Notes under the pieces: model-generated | What the model saw: only the letters and a program-made list of their open reading frames with translations | What the model was told of the DNA's origin: nothing | The model's database searches: none | Shown: piece after piece, positions 46,571 to 58,200 of the stretch | Layout: each line of letters starts with the position of its first letter | Numbering within the stretch: position 1 is the first letter of the stretch | Position numbers and translations under genes: made by a program | From: Xestospongia bergquistia | Taxonomy: Eukaryota; Porifera; Demospongiae; Haplosclerida; Petrosiidae | Reading direction: 5' to 3' | Length of the DNA: 64,000 nt | NCBI GenBank assembly: GCA_963965975.1 | Contig: OZ014411.1 | Span: 11,167,501 to 11,231,500 of the forward strand

Positions 46571-48071
46571 ATTATGACTATGCTGGATATGGGAATCAGA
46601 CTATAGTAATGAAGTATAGGAATCTGCCTATATAGTATTGGGCATGAGGTGTCATGCCATTTCATCTAATCCCATTTCGTCTAATCCCGTTTTGTCTAAC
46701 AAAATGGACTTTTGTTCCATTTTGTCTAATAGTGTCTTTTAGTGTAAAAGGTCTAACTTAAGTGGATTGGGACTAATATGAGTCTTACCTTTTAGACGAG
46801 CTTCCTGTTGAAACTTTAAATTTAACTTAAGCAGGACTAAATCCTTTTGCACTAAGCTGGTGAGAGAATTCTTCAGAATCAGTGGGTATGGCTTCTGTAT
46901 CAGAACTGGATGGAGATTCAGACAAACTCGCTGCTTTTGAGTGATAGATTTTATTGTTGTTTGAGTGAAATAACTTGTAGTAGGAGAATATACCTCTGGT
47001 ATATGGATAAATAAATAGAATTAATGGATGGATGGATGGATAGATGAATGTATAAATGGATAAATAAATTGATTAATAAATTGATAAATGGACAAATCAG
47101 GATATAAAGACATAGTAAGGACTATATCTTCTCACAAAACCACACCCACTTACCTTCGCTATCCTGTGAAGTAGAATAAAAATATAAAGCAAATACTTTC
47201 TGTCCTCCTTCTCCAGCTCTAGTGCTACCATCATATGCTTCACTCCCATGCTGATGTCCAGATGACCCACCTACTCCTCCACCTTTGTCTTGTATCTGTT
47301 ACGCACTTAACTTTAATAGTATAATCATTATTAGTGATAGCAGATTTAGTAGTGACTGGGTAGCTTGTACAAATGTGTATGTGGTATCTATGGATGAATG
47401 AAATATAAAATGGATGAATGGAGACTATAAATGGATAAATAAAAATGAAAATGAATAAATTAAACACAAGAGAAAACAATTAAAATTAATGAATATTAGT
47501 AATGTACTTAACAACAACTATTTCAATTAGAGTTAACAACTACTAACTTACTAATCATTAACTAAATTATATGTATTATTTGTTATAAGAATGGTACAAA
47601 ATAAGAATATATATATATCTTAATTTAAAGCCAAAAGACACGCAACTAATAGAAAACCACCAGTATATATAGTGATTTATTAACAATACTTCATGTGTTT
47701 CCATATTTTTTACATCAAGTTCTAATTTTATCATCTCTCTGTCATGGTCGACAACAAATTTCTTTAAACTTCATATTACCAGTTGTCCATTGTACTCTCC
47801 GAGAGGAACATCAGTAGGATTAGAAGTGTAATGGATACTATTGGAAACCAACTCTACAGACTGTGGGTGATGGACATGTAATAAATTATTGCTGTGGCTA
47901 TGTAGATGTATTAAGTCTTGTAAGTCAACATTGAAGATATTTTCCAAATATTGGTAAGAATCAGTAATAGTTAATTTTATATCATGTTATTGTATATAGA
48001 ATACAAGTTGAAAACATCATTATTATTTTATAAACATTAATTCTAATAGTATTATACATGTGTTAGATTCA

Positions 48072-48165
48072 GCAACTTGCACATCAGACAAGGAGAGTTA
48101 TGCCACATGATTCAGAAGAATGGAGTGATTTATCAGAAGAAGACATTGCAGAAAAATCAGGTGTT
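48072..48165 (+). other. Possible orphan exon, acidic
   Basis: An AG acceptor-like site near 48071 is followed by an open stretch reading RRVMPHDSEEWSDLSEEDIA and a GGTGTTG donor-like site. It recalls the acidic linkers of the NLR-like genes here, but no joining exon was found. Weak call. Confidence 0.25.
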
Positions 48166-48774
48166 GTTAAAACATTAAGTAGCAGTCAGTTCATTTAAAC
48201 ACATACTAGGAAAATGAGAAAAATATACTAGAGTAAGCAAAACAGAAAAAAAGATTGATATAGTTATAGCACTTGTTATTACATCAATAAATACATCAAT
48301 AATTATGCTTTATGCATTATAATGTATTGTTGGAGATAACAATCGTTACATGTTATCATCTTCTACCATTGCAAGAACAAATGACTGCACATAATGATTG
48401 TTGTCTCCAATAATAAAATTAATATCTTTATTTTCAAATTCACTACAATACATAAGGACATCATAGTATTATAGACTCTATATGTTGCCCGTTTTCAATA
48501 TAAGTTTGTTATTGCCCACATAGCTTGTTTTATTTATAATAAGCCCCATCAGTACAGAGAGAAAAACAGTGTAAAGTAAAGGTGTCTGTCTTCAAGACAG
48601 AGTGCTAAATATAGTACTTTTGATTGGATATTTGATCGGAAGAACAGGAAATAGGAATTGGAATGTCCGTCCTCGGCTTCGGTAGTTGACACATGTTTAA
48701 TTGGTCACGTGATATACGCGAATGAGCATCTAGCCACAGGAACGAGACTTTCCAGCTACACCAATTCACTGAAT

Positions 48775-50638
48775 ATGGCTGACAAGGTATGTATTTCACA
48801 TACAAATATTTCTTAGGGCTACTAATTGACAATGGCTGGTTATTATATATTAATTTCATTACTTAATCTTAGGATCATCGTTCAGGTTGTAATACTGAAG
48901 AGTATAAAGTCGTTGTTGCTCATTTCGCTGATATTGCCAATGCAATTCAAGACTCTACTCATTTAACTAAGCAGTTGCTTCAAGCTCAGTTGATTAACAC
49001 AGAAGATTACTCAAAAAGTGCTGATGGAGTTAGTAAACTGTTAAACCACGTATTATGTCAGATAGAGCTGAGTGTGGACAATTTCTATATCTTTACTGAG
49101 GTCCTCGCTGCAGAGAAAGATACTATGCCGCTAGTGTCAAAGTTATTATGCTCAATTGGTAATTCAGCTATGCACAATACACTGTTAAAATTGATTTGTT
49201 ATTTTTAACCAATAATAATTATTACAATAAATTTCCTATTATGACTGCTATGCATGAACATAATTATATAATGTCAAAATTGTCAAAGCTCTCTTAGAGT
49301 GTTTACATTCTCATATATATCACTGAAATATTAATTAGTTATTTTAACAAGAAATTTGTAGCTTACATTAGTGATTACTATAGAATCTAGATGCTTAGCA
49401 GATATTCAATTGATTAAAATTACCAATCATTTTTAAAACTGATATATATGTACATCTGTATGTATATATGTTTGTTGTCATATTTTAAAAACATCTTTTT
49501 TCTGTATGGTCCAGAGCTGTCACAACTTTTACAGAAATATAGTATGAATATAGAAGATATTGATCAAGTATGCTCTGATCATGATAACTTCTTTCTTGAA
49601 ATTTCATTGAAAAGTGATAAATGTATAGAAGTTGGTCATCATCTTTTTGTTCCTGAAGACAAGATGGAAACCATTACACGCCAAAGAGAAGGTGATTCAG
49701 AGAGAATAATTGCTGTTCTGTTGACCTGGAAACAAACAATGGAAAATAATGCAACATATTTAGTACTTGTAAGAGCTTTCTTGGAAATGAGAAATAAATC
49801 TGTTGCAGAATCTATAATGAAGTATGCCAAGGATGATATAATGATTGCTCGATCAAGTAAAGTTTCACAGATCAATCCTGCAAAGCGTATTGATAACTGG
49901 GATAAAATGTCTTGCGGTGAAAAAGAAAGAGTGAGAGTTGACCTAATTGAAGAAAATAGACGTGTTCATGAAGCTTTTTTGTTTCTACTTTTAAATCTTT
50001 ACAAGTCTTTTATGAATCGAGATGTCCAACCTACTGATGTGCAATTAATTGTTCAATTTTGTGGTATTCCTGAGGAATACACATATCCATTTAAATTTTG
50101 TGAAGATGATGATATGATTACTGTCTTTGTGGCTCTTTCAAAACATAGCTCTTGGTTTAACTTTGAATTAATTTCATTTCTTCTTGATAAGATTGGTACT
50201 CAAGAGGAGAAAAATATTTTTCAGGAGTATCATCAGAAAATCCTTTTCCCTTATCTTCAACGGTGCATTTTTGAAATACCACCTCAGTCATTTGGACAGG
50301 GCAGTTTTCAACTACAGCGAGCTTGCCTTTTTCTCAAAGTGGTCGAACTTATTTTGATTACTGGTCTAGAAGTAAAAGCTATTCAACACAATCTTGCTGA
50401 TATGTTAGGCCTCAACCGTTGTTTTTTTCACTTTGATTTATATCAAGAGAGATCTAGAGAACTGTTCTTTGCTGTTCACAGTGCCATATTTAACCAATTA
50501 AGCTTAATTTATTTAGAATGGGATCCTTCAAAAGAAGCTTATAGAGTCACTGCTGATTTAGTCACAATTTTGTAAGTATGCATCATGTCTTGGTACATTT
50601 GTTTGCATGCCAATTCTGATTACTACTAGTAATGTATT

Positions 50639-50674
<36 letters not shown>

Positions 50675-53600
50675 CATGATGTTTATGCATATTATTAGTT
50701 GTGAGCACCTTTCATTGTTTCAGGTCTTATTCACGGAGTCCAGAAGTGCTAATTTTGAGCAAGATACTAAAGCTAAAACCAGTTGTCTCATTGACAGATG
50801 GTTGGGCCATTATATGCAGTAATGTTGCTAAAGCTACTAAAAACATCACTTTGAATTTAAAAACAGACCCAAGGTCAAACTTTAGTCCAAGATATTATGA
50901 AGAACCTTATTTAAACCTAGGTTCTAATCACAATGAGTATGATGTGGTTACCTCTGGACTTTGTTTGACTTGTGAACAAAGAATGAGTCTTGTGAAAAAA
51001 TGTCACCAAAAAGGTCAGTAAATACATATATTACAAACAGGACAAATGTCATTTAAATAAGGCTAATTGTTTGGTACTGTTACAATCAATGCTAATGTTT
51101 GAAGGTATTCATCTAATTACACTTCCTTCAGGATGTTACACTAAAAGCTAACAATTTTTTTATGAAGAAGTTAAATACATTTTGTCTGAATGGTTATTAT
51201 ACTTAACTATTTTACATGATATATGTCTTGTTAATTGTGTGTGTCCAACAGACAGGATTAACTAGCTTATCAAAACTAATACGTTTTTTAATAATTTTGT
51301 AGCAAGCTCTTTTTACACACAATTTATTGAAAGGCAGAAGATAACCTGTAGCAATAAAGTATTGTAACAAGTTAATTGCATATATCTAATAAGCAAATTT
51401 GTTTGTTGTAAACATTTCAAATGTTATCAGTTAATGCATAATATTTTATCAACTATTCTCACTAATATGTAGGTATTAGTTTGCAAAAAGAAGTGAAAAG
51501 AGATGATAATGGACACTGTTTTTTAAAAGATATTGGATTGATTTTTTCAGGTAATTTCATACATGTTAATTGTGTAATTTTTAGTAATTTTGTTTAATTT
51601 GATATAGGTCATGCTAAACCAATGTCTTCTGATCAGTCACTATGGCTTGTTGAAGAGTTTATAAAGATGAAAATGCAAAGAAAGTATCTGGCTGAAGAAG
51701 ATAGTCAAAGACAAGGTTAGAAAAGTTCATTTAAAAATTAGAATTATAGTTATCATAGCCACTTTATATGAGTAAGACTATAATTCTAATAAATAATATG
51801 GATTTTGATTTTCAGAAGTGCATTTGTAACTATTACAACAAACTGAAAGCTATTAAGTTAAAGACATTGACAAATACTTTTTATTTTTGATTATGTTTAG
51901 AGAGTTTGCTTTTTGAGAAAATGAACAGAGGATTAGTTGCTGAAGCAGATAATCTCAAACAAGAACTAAGAGAAAAAAATAAACTTATCAGTGACCAAGA
52001 ACAAAGACTGAAAGAAGAGAGGCAACAATTTGAAATGAGAAAGAAATCTGAATTGGCTGGTATGTCAATTTTCATTCAAATAAACAAGTATTAGTGTATG
52101 TTGAAATTTTGTGACATTGTAATTAAACATGGAGCAGTTCTGATTAATTGTACATATATTATGGTCACATTTTAGATTATATAGTTATACTGTATTACTT
52201 AATATTATTTTAGCATTTGATGAGAGAAAAACAAAGCTAGAAAAGGAAAGGGACATCTTTGAAAAGGAAAAGGATACAGAGCTAAAAAGTTAGTTGAACA
52301 ATATTGATTTAAAGAGTGTCTTACAACATTGTACATATATAGTATATTGAATCATTTTAGTACACTCATTTCTAATTGTTAAGTCTGTCTATTGAGTGCA
52401 CATATTCAAAGTCAACTACATATATATGCCTTGCCATTATCAAAGCAGGTTTTTTTCCATTATGATATTGTTTTGTATAATTATATTATTATTATATTTG
52501 TATAATGTGAATATCACTTTACTTGGTTAAAAGTATTTAACTTGTATAGGCAAAAGCTTGCAAAATATATATAAAACTCTGCATACATTATAACATATAT
52601 GAAAGTATTGAAAAAGGCTACTATTATCTTTCACAAAATATATTATCCTTCTTATGTCTAAGATTTATTGTGACCCTTCATGACACGATTATTTGTTACA
52701 AAATTATATCTTTATTATATATTTATTTCTGTTTTGCTTAATAGTGCCTTATTTTCTGTAGAACTGGAACTCCGAAAAGAGCAAATTTTAAGTGACTTTA
52801 ATAGCAAGTCTGAAACATTAGAACTAGAAAGACAGGAAATTGAAAATGAAAGACAAAAATTTGAAGCAACAAAGATAGAGGAAGGTAATTAACTAGGTTA
52901 TCATTCTTGAATAGTCAATGCAATCAGTTATATACCAATTGTATTGTGGTTGGAAAATTTGCTCAAAACCGAAAATAAAAAAGAAGATTCTGTATCTTTT
53001 TTCGGTTATTATAAATTTTCTAAATACAGTACACTAATTTTGAAAATTTTAGAATTGTTGGTGAAATGAGAATACCTAAATAAATTCATCAAAAAATTAT
53101 TACAGTGAAACATGTTTTAGGAACCACTTGCATTTAGTGACCACATTTATCTTTAAAATAATCTTGAGTAGCTTCAACAAAGAGCCTACCAAAGCAATGC
53201 TAGTTCACCTTGTCTAAAGTGACCACTTGACTAATGTGACCTATGACCTCTTGAGAACACTCCCATTTAATGGGCTACAATTGAAAAAAAACCTGACTAC
53301 AAAGATCAATATAAAGACTTTTATTATTGTACTGTATACTGAACCACTTTCACTATGAACTATTATGAAGTAAGTTATTGAGTCCCTCAATGTATTATCA
53401 ATGATCATAGAATCTGTATACACAACATACTTTAACCCTAGGTCAGCTCCTCATAAGTAATATACAGTCAATTGTTAAATGCATCAAGTTTTGCCAGTAT
53501 CCCAGTCACTTCATAGCTCCACTAATGATTCCAAGTTACTTAACAATAATGCTATAATAGGAAGCCATCCTAATATAACCAGTATGGGCTGTGATCAGTT

Positions 53601-54092
53601 TATACAGGAGACTGCATAAAAACAACACCTCTCTATTAAGAACACTGTGATTGGTCCCATAGGTGATCACTTTTTACAGGTTTCACTGTACAACCTAATA
53701 TTCATATTTGCCAAGTTTCTCTAATTTTGATAAAGCAAGCAAATTAACATGATTCAAAAGTAATGTACTATTATGAGTACTGCATTAGGCAGTACTCATA
53801 ATAGTATATTACTCACAATTACAAATTATGATCTTTATAGAATATTTGGAATTATAATTTAGAGTGACTACATAAAAATCAAATTTGCCAAAACATGATG
53901 TCTGCTACAAGTTCATCATAGCTCCTTATAATCAAAGAACATTAAGTAAAAAGATTGTATTATTTTATTGTTGATTAAAAAGACTAAGTGTACTGATTGA
54001 TTACTTGTCATTATATTAAAGTAAATTACTAATATTTTAAAATTTTATTTTCTTATATAGATTTGGTCTCATCTGGTCACTCAGATGATTGA
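48775..54092 (+). CDS. CARD-Death-helical-coiled-coil protein
   Basis: Ten exons in agreeing phase (48775-48786, 48873-49158, 49515-50571, 50724-51013, 51473-51550, 51608-51715, 51901-52059, 52214-52288, 52762-52884, 54061-54092) give about 739 residues. Exon 2 encodes a CARD-like helical bundle (residues about 5-99; QLLQAQLINTEDYSKSADGV). Exon 3 opens with a Death-like domain (about 100-215; ISLKSDKCIEVGHHLFVPED, VLLTWKQTMENNATYLVLVR) and continues into a 240-residue helical region (SSWFNFELISFLLDKIG, IFQEYHQKILFPYL). That region resembles one I remember from many sponge and cnidarian Death-domain proteins. Exons 4-6 are a linker with a CLTCEQR motif; exons 7-9 are a strongly charged coiled coil. 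A cytoplasmic signalling adaptor role is inferred. The first exon encodes only MADK. The ninth intron contains a transposon. Confidence 0.85.
50642..50670. repeat. TA microsatellite in intron 3
   Basis: About 28 bases of pure TA repeat between exons 3 and 4 of the CARD-Death gene. Confidence 0.9.
53103..53688. mobile_element. Tc1/mariner-type non-autonomous element in intron 9
   Basis: The terminal inverted repeats CAGTGAAAC..TT and AA..GTTTCACTG are flanked on both sides by TA. The sequence contains words typical of this group, such as TTAGTGACCACAT and TCTATTAAGAACACTGTGATTG. No transposase frame is present. It lies wholly within the last intron of the CARD-Death gene. Confidence 0.7.
53766..53806. 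other. Perfect 18-base-arm palindrome in intron 9
   Basis: TACTATTATGAGTACTGC and GCAGTACTCATAATAGTA are exact complements separated by ATTAG. It lies about 80 bases from the end of the neighbouring transposon. Confidence 0.85.
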
Positions 54093-55246
54093 ACATCTCC
54101 ATCAACATAAGATAATTCCTAAGAAGATTACCTCAATTTTTTTCTTTTTTAGACTGCTATTTCCTTTGATCTTTTTAATGTAATATATATTCTTATTAAC
54201 TTGTAATTAAATCTAAAGCAATTAATTCAATGAAGTACAGAGCCCTCACAACTAGATATATTATATACTTACGGAATAAATTTAAAAACTGTTAGTAAAA
54301 TAAAGCAGGCCACTAGTAGCCCTTGTATATTATACATGTCAATATAATTGAATAGCTAGTAATTAGTAGTACAATTTTATATGGTGAGGTTAAGTCTGTG
54401 TTTACACCATAATTTGTAATTGCTAATCAATTATTTAAATGTCAAAATAATTACAAATACATCTCACAACATACATAGTATGAGGCCATGTCTCTATACT
54501 CCTATGACCATGTAATTATAATGTCAACTGCCCTACTCATAACATATAACATTTTGATAATTTTTTACAAAAGAGAACTGAACTGAACTAACTCAAGACA
54601 TAGTACACTTGTAATTTATATATACAAGTAAATAATGAATTGCATAATTAATAACTAGTTACATCACATTACAACATCAACTTTAATCAAGTTTGTAAGA
54701 AATAAATTCTGGACATAAGAATGAATAAATAGATCAATAGAGACAATGGATGGAATTATAGATGAATTACTGCCTTTAAGTTAGCAGACTTAAAGCCACA
54801 AGCATAGTAGTAATTATGGAAAATACAGCAAATTGTATTTTTCTAAGGCTTCCTTACAATAGCAACTTGTGACCAAGTTTTATTATCTTGACATGTGATA
54901 GTTTGAGAGAAGAAAATGAAAGGTATGAATGAACATAACAATTTATGATGACAATTGTGGTAACTCATAAAGAATTATGAATGTCAGACAAGATGGTGGA
55001 TGTTTACTATTTAATTTATGAAATTGTTGTAATTTATAAACTTGAAAGCTGTGTACACACAAGTTTTATTTAAATATCAAGAAAAATTGAAATAAGGAAC
55101 TCTCAAAACAATCTAATAACTTACAAATAACAAACTTCATTTTAAAAAATTAGTTAAAAAAAAGTTAAAAGTTAGAAAATAAAATGTCAATATAAAAATC
55201 ATGGATCATTAATGATCATAGAAGAAGGAACTGTTTCTGATTCATT
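54093..55246. other. Convergent intergenic region, no gene seen
   Basis: This is the space between the stops of the plus-strand CARD-Death gene and the minus-strand SRCR gene. It is AT-rich, holds the 3' untranslated ends of both, and shows no further coding homology. Confidence 0.6.
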
Positions 55247-58200
55247 TTAGGGCTCTTCTATGTTTTGATACTCATTCTCTTGAGATGCATTATGCACAGA
55301 GATACAGGTTGGATTCAGAACTGGAACTACTTCTTGGTGATATACATTTGATAGAGTGGCTTGCAATACTGTAGTGGATTCTTCATTTTCATTGTTGTTG
55401 TTTGGTGAACCAGGATCCCCATTGAAATGATTTACTGTCTCATAATTGGGACATGGATCTTGTATTTGAGGTGTCATGCTTAACGTCACATTTGGTAATG
55501 ATGTGGTAGGACTTGTTTTAGTTGTTTGAATAGAAGAGAGTTTGATAGTATCTAATTCAATTTGTGGAGTGCTAGAGATTTCGTGATTGATGAAGGCATT
55601 TTGTCTCTTACGATGTTTTCCAGTGATAACAATGGCAACTGTAACACAGCATATCAATGCCACAATAATTATAGCAAGAGAAAATGTGGCTATTCCACCA
55701 ATAGTTGCTCCAGTGAAGCTAATACTTGATGCTAAATGTAAAGATACAGTAATGTAATTCTAAATTTCTATATTAATCTGTTATGTACTGCTATACATAG
55801 ATTGTATACTTTGCATATATTTATATATTGCAATCAACCATATGTTGTCAATGTCATATATTCCATATATGTGTTAACTTACATGAAGTGGGAGGAGACA
55901 GAGATACTGATACTGTTACTGATACAGATGAAGAAATAGAAGTAATATTACGCTGGTGACATGAATTCTTTGATGTTGATGTAGTTTGTACAGTCCCCAG
56001 ATTACCTGTGTTAAAAAACAGAAATAGAAATTTAACTGATCATTAGATACTTTTAAGTATACACTATATTTTGATTTGTAACATTAATTTAATAGGATAT
56101 CACTCAAAATTAAAATAGCTTCTATCTATCCACGAATAGTCAATGTAGTAATGAAAATAATGTGACCTGATTTGCAAAAAGGGACCACTTCTGTCACAAC
56201 ATTTGTGACCTGATTTGTAAAAAATCACTTTTAAAACATAAAAAACAATTTTGCATACATGTAGAATAGTTATGCATATATACCAACTGTATGTATACAA
56301 AACTGAGATGTTTGAGATGTTTTAACAGTAGTTTGTTCAAAAGTCAGGTCACAAATGTTTTGACAGAAGTGGTCCCTTTTTGCAAATCAGGTTATGTTAA
56401 CAATTAAAATATACAATGAATACAAACTTACTACATTGAATAGTGACATCTTCTGAATGACTACATCTATAATTTGGATTAATAGGACAACCTTGACAAG
56501 AGCTCAAACACATATAACTATCACTACATGCTAAGTTACTCATCCATATAACTTGTGAAGAGTTACCAGACCTATAATTATACAATATGTGTAATCTGTT
56601 CTGCTACTTGTATACTTACAAAGCAAGATGATTGTAATTTGTATAATTGGAATATCCCAATTGTTTACAGAGTACAAATGCATCATTAGAATCAAATTCA
56701 TCATCACATATTGTTCCCCATTGTCCATGACAATAGACCTCCACACGTCCTTCATTAGAGTACACTCCTCCTATAAGACGTACCATACCAGGGTAAGGAT
56801 TACTGTCCCAGATTCTAGTGTTATCTACAACAATATCAATAAGATGTACAATTATCAAATTAAGCAAATTGTACTCACAACAATTGACAGTAGCATCAAA
56901 AGAATTAGAACTGCATGCACTATCAATAGTAGTAGAATAAAAGCACTGGAAGATAGTGAGATAATTGTTATGAGGACAGTTGAAATCATCCAGTAACATT
57001 GGGCTGTAGTCAGTGCCATAACTGAAATATTAATGTTGTAATTACTTATGTCTAACAATACATTATATCTAACAGTAAAAATCCAGCTCTAGAATAACTT
57101 GAGGCTCCAGTGTATCCTAACTGATGACAAATGACATCAGCTTCATATTGACCATAATTGTAGTCAACACAGATATTGCCCCATTCACTGTTGAGGTATA
57201 CTTGAACTATACCATAGTAAAAGGAAGATGAGGTAGCTCCATTACGATAGAGCCGTACAGTACCTTCTGAAACTAATCAAAATAAAAACAATGTTGAATT
57301 GTCTTATGTAAATTGTTATATACCAGATTTTCTTCCATTAATGCAAGTTAATTTTGTTGCAGTAGTTGTTTGAGCTATATTAAATGCTAGAGAGCAAAAA
57401 TGAAAACATAATTGCTAAAAAGTAATTCTTAACAAGCAATTATATAACACACTAAACAAAAATGTGTAGGTATTTATTACACAACTACAGGTACCGTTAC
57501 TATACTAAGTGTAATGTATTTTACGTCAACTTACTACATTCAATAGTCACATCTTTAGAGTGACTACAAGTGGTACTATTAGTAGTATGTGGACAAGTAT
57601 TACTGTCAATAAAACAGGAGTCTGAATAAGAACTGTTCATATAAGAAAGCCAAATTGGAATAGATGAACTTCCAGGTCTAACAAAATGTACAATTGATAT
57701 TATAAAGTTTTGGTAATTTATATAATTCATCTTACAGTATCAAATGATTATAGTTTACATATCCAGTATATCCAAGTTGTCTACAAACAGTATAGGCATC
57801 TTTAAAATCAAATCCATCATTACATATTGTTCCCCATTGTCCATTACAATAGACTTCAACACGTCCTTGATTAGAATAACGACCTTTCTGGAGACGTATC
57901 ATGCCAACGTAATGATAGCTGTCCCAGATTCTAATATGATCTACCCAAGAATTTATAAATTTAGGACTGAATACAATGATTCAACTCACAACAGTGTACA
58001 GTTGCATCATAATGGTTAGAGTTATTACATCCACTATCAATGTATGTAGAATAAGAACATTGTAATATATTGAGGTAAGTGTTGTGAGCACAACTGACAT
58101 CATCCAATAACATTGGGTTATAATCTGTACCATAACTATGTACACAAATATATAATAGACTCATGTCTACATAGTAATTATTCACCTTACTAATCCAGTT

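Larger units (their letters stand above)
43250..47890 (-). pseudogene. Decayed coiled-coil gene pieces, copy B
   Basis: The blocks of 22045-24130 recur here in the same order and orientation: coiled coil at 43260-43450 (KLHSNLEAKDSDLDTKE then a stop), a block near 44800-44960, 46780-46950, 47150-47420, and 47690-47880. The spacing is larger because MULE remnants, a GC-richer island and AT repeats have been inserted. Stops are frequent. With copy A this defines a segmental duplication roughly 21-24 kb apart. Confidence 0.55.

Noticed and set aside
46008-46740. TGCCATTTTGCCTAC-type words at both sides taken as MULE terminal inverted repeats
   Set aside because: The words are in the same orientation on both sides, so they do not form an inverted pair around one element.
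49639-49875. Minus-strand frame inside exon 3 of the CARD-Death gene
   Set aside because: It is the shadow of a well-supported plus-strand exon with consistent splice phases.
56628-56996. Antisense frame opposite an SRCR domain (also 57744-58019 and 58727-58945)
   Set aside because: These lie opposite conserved SRCR exons, and their openness follows from codon bias of the real strand.
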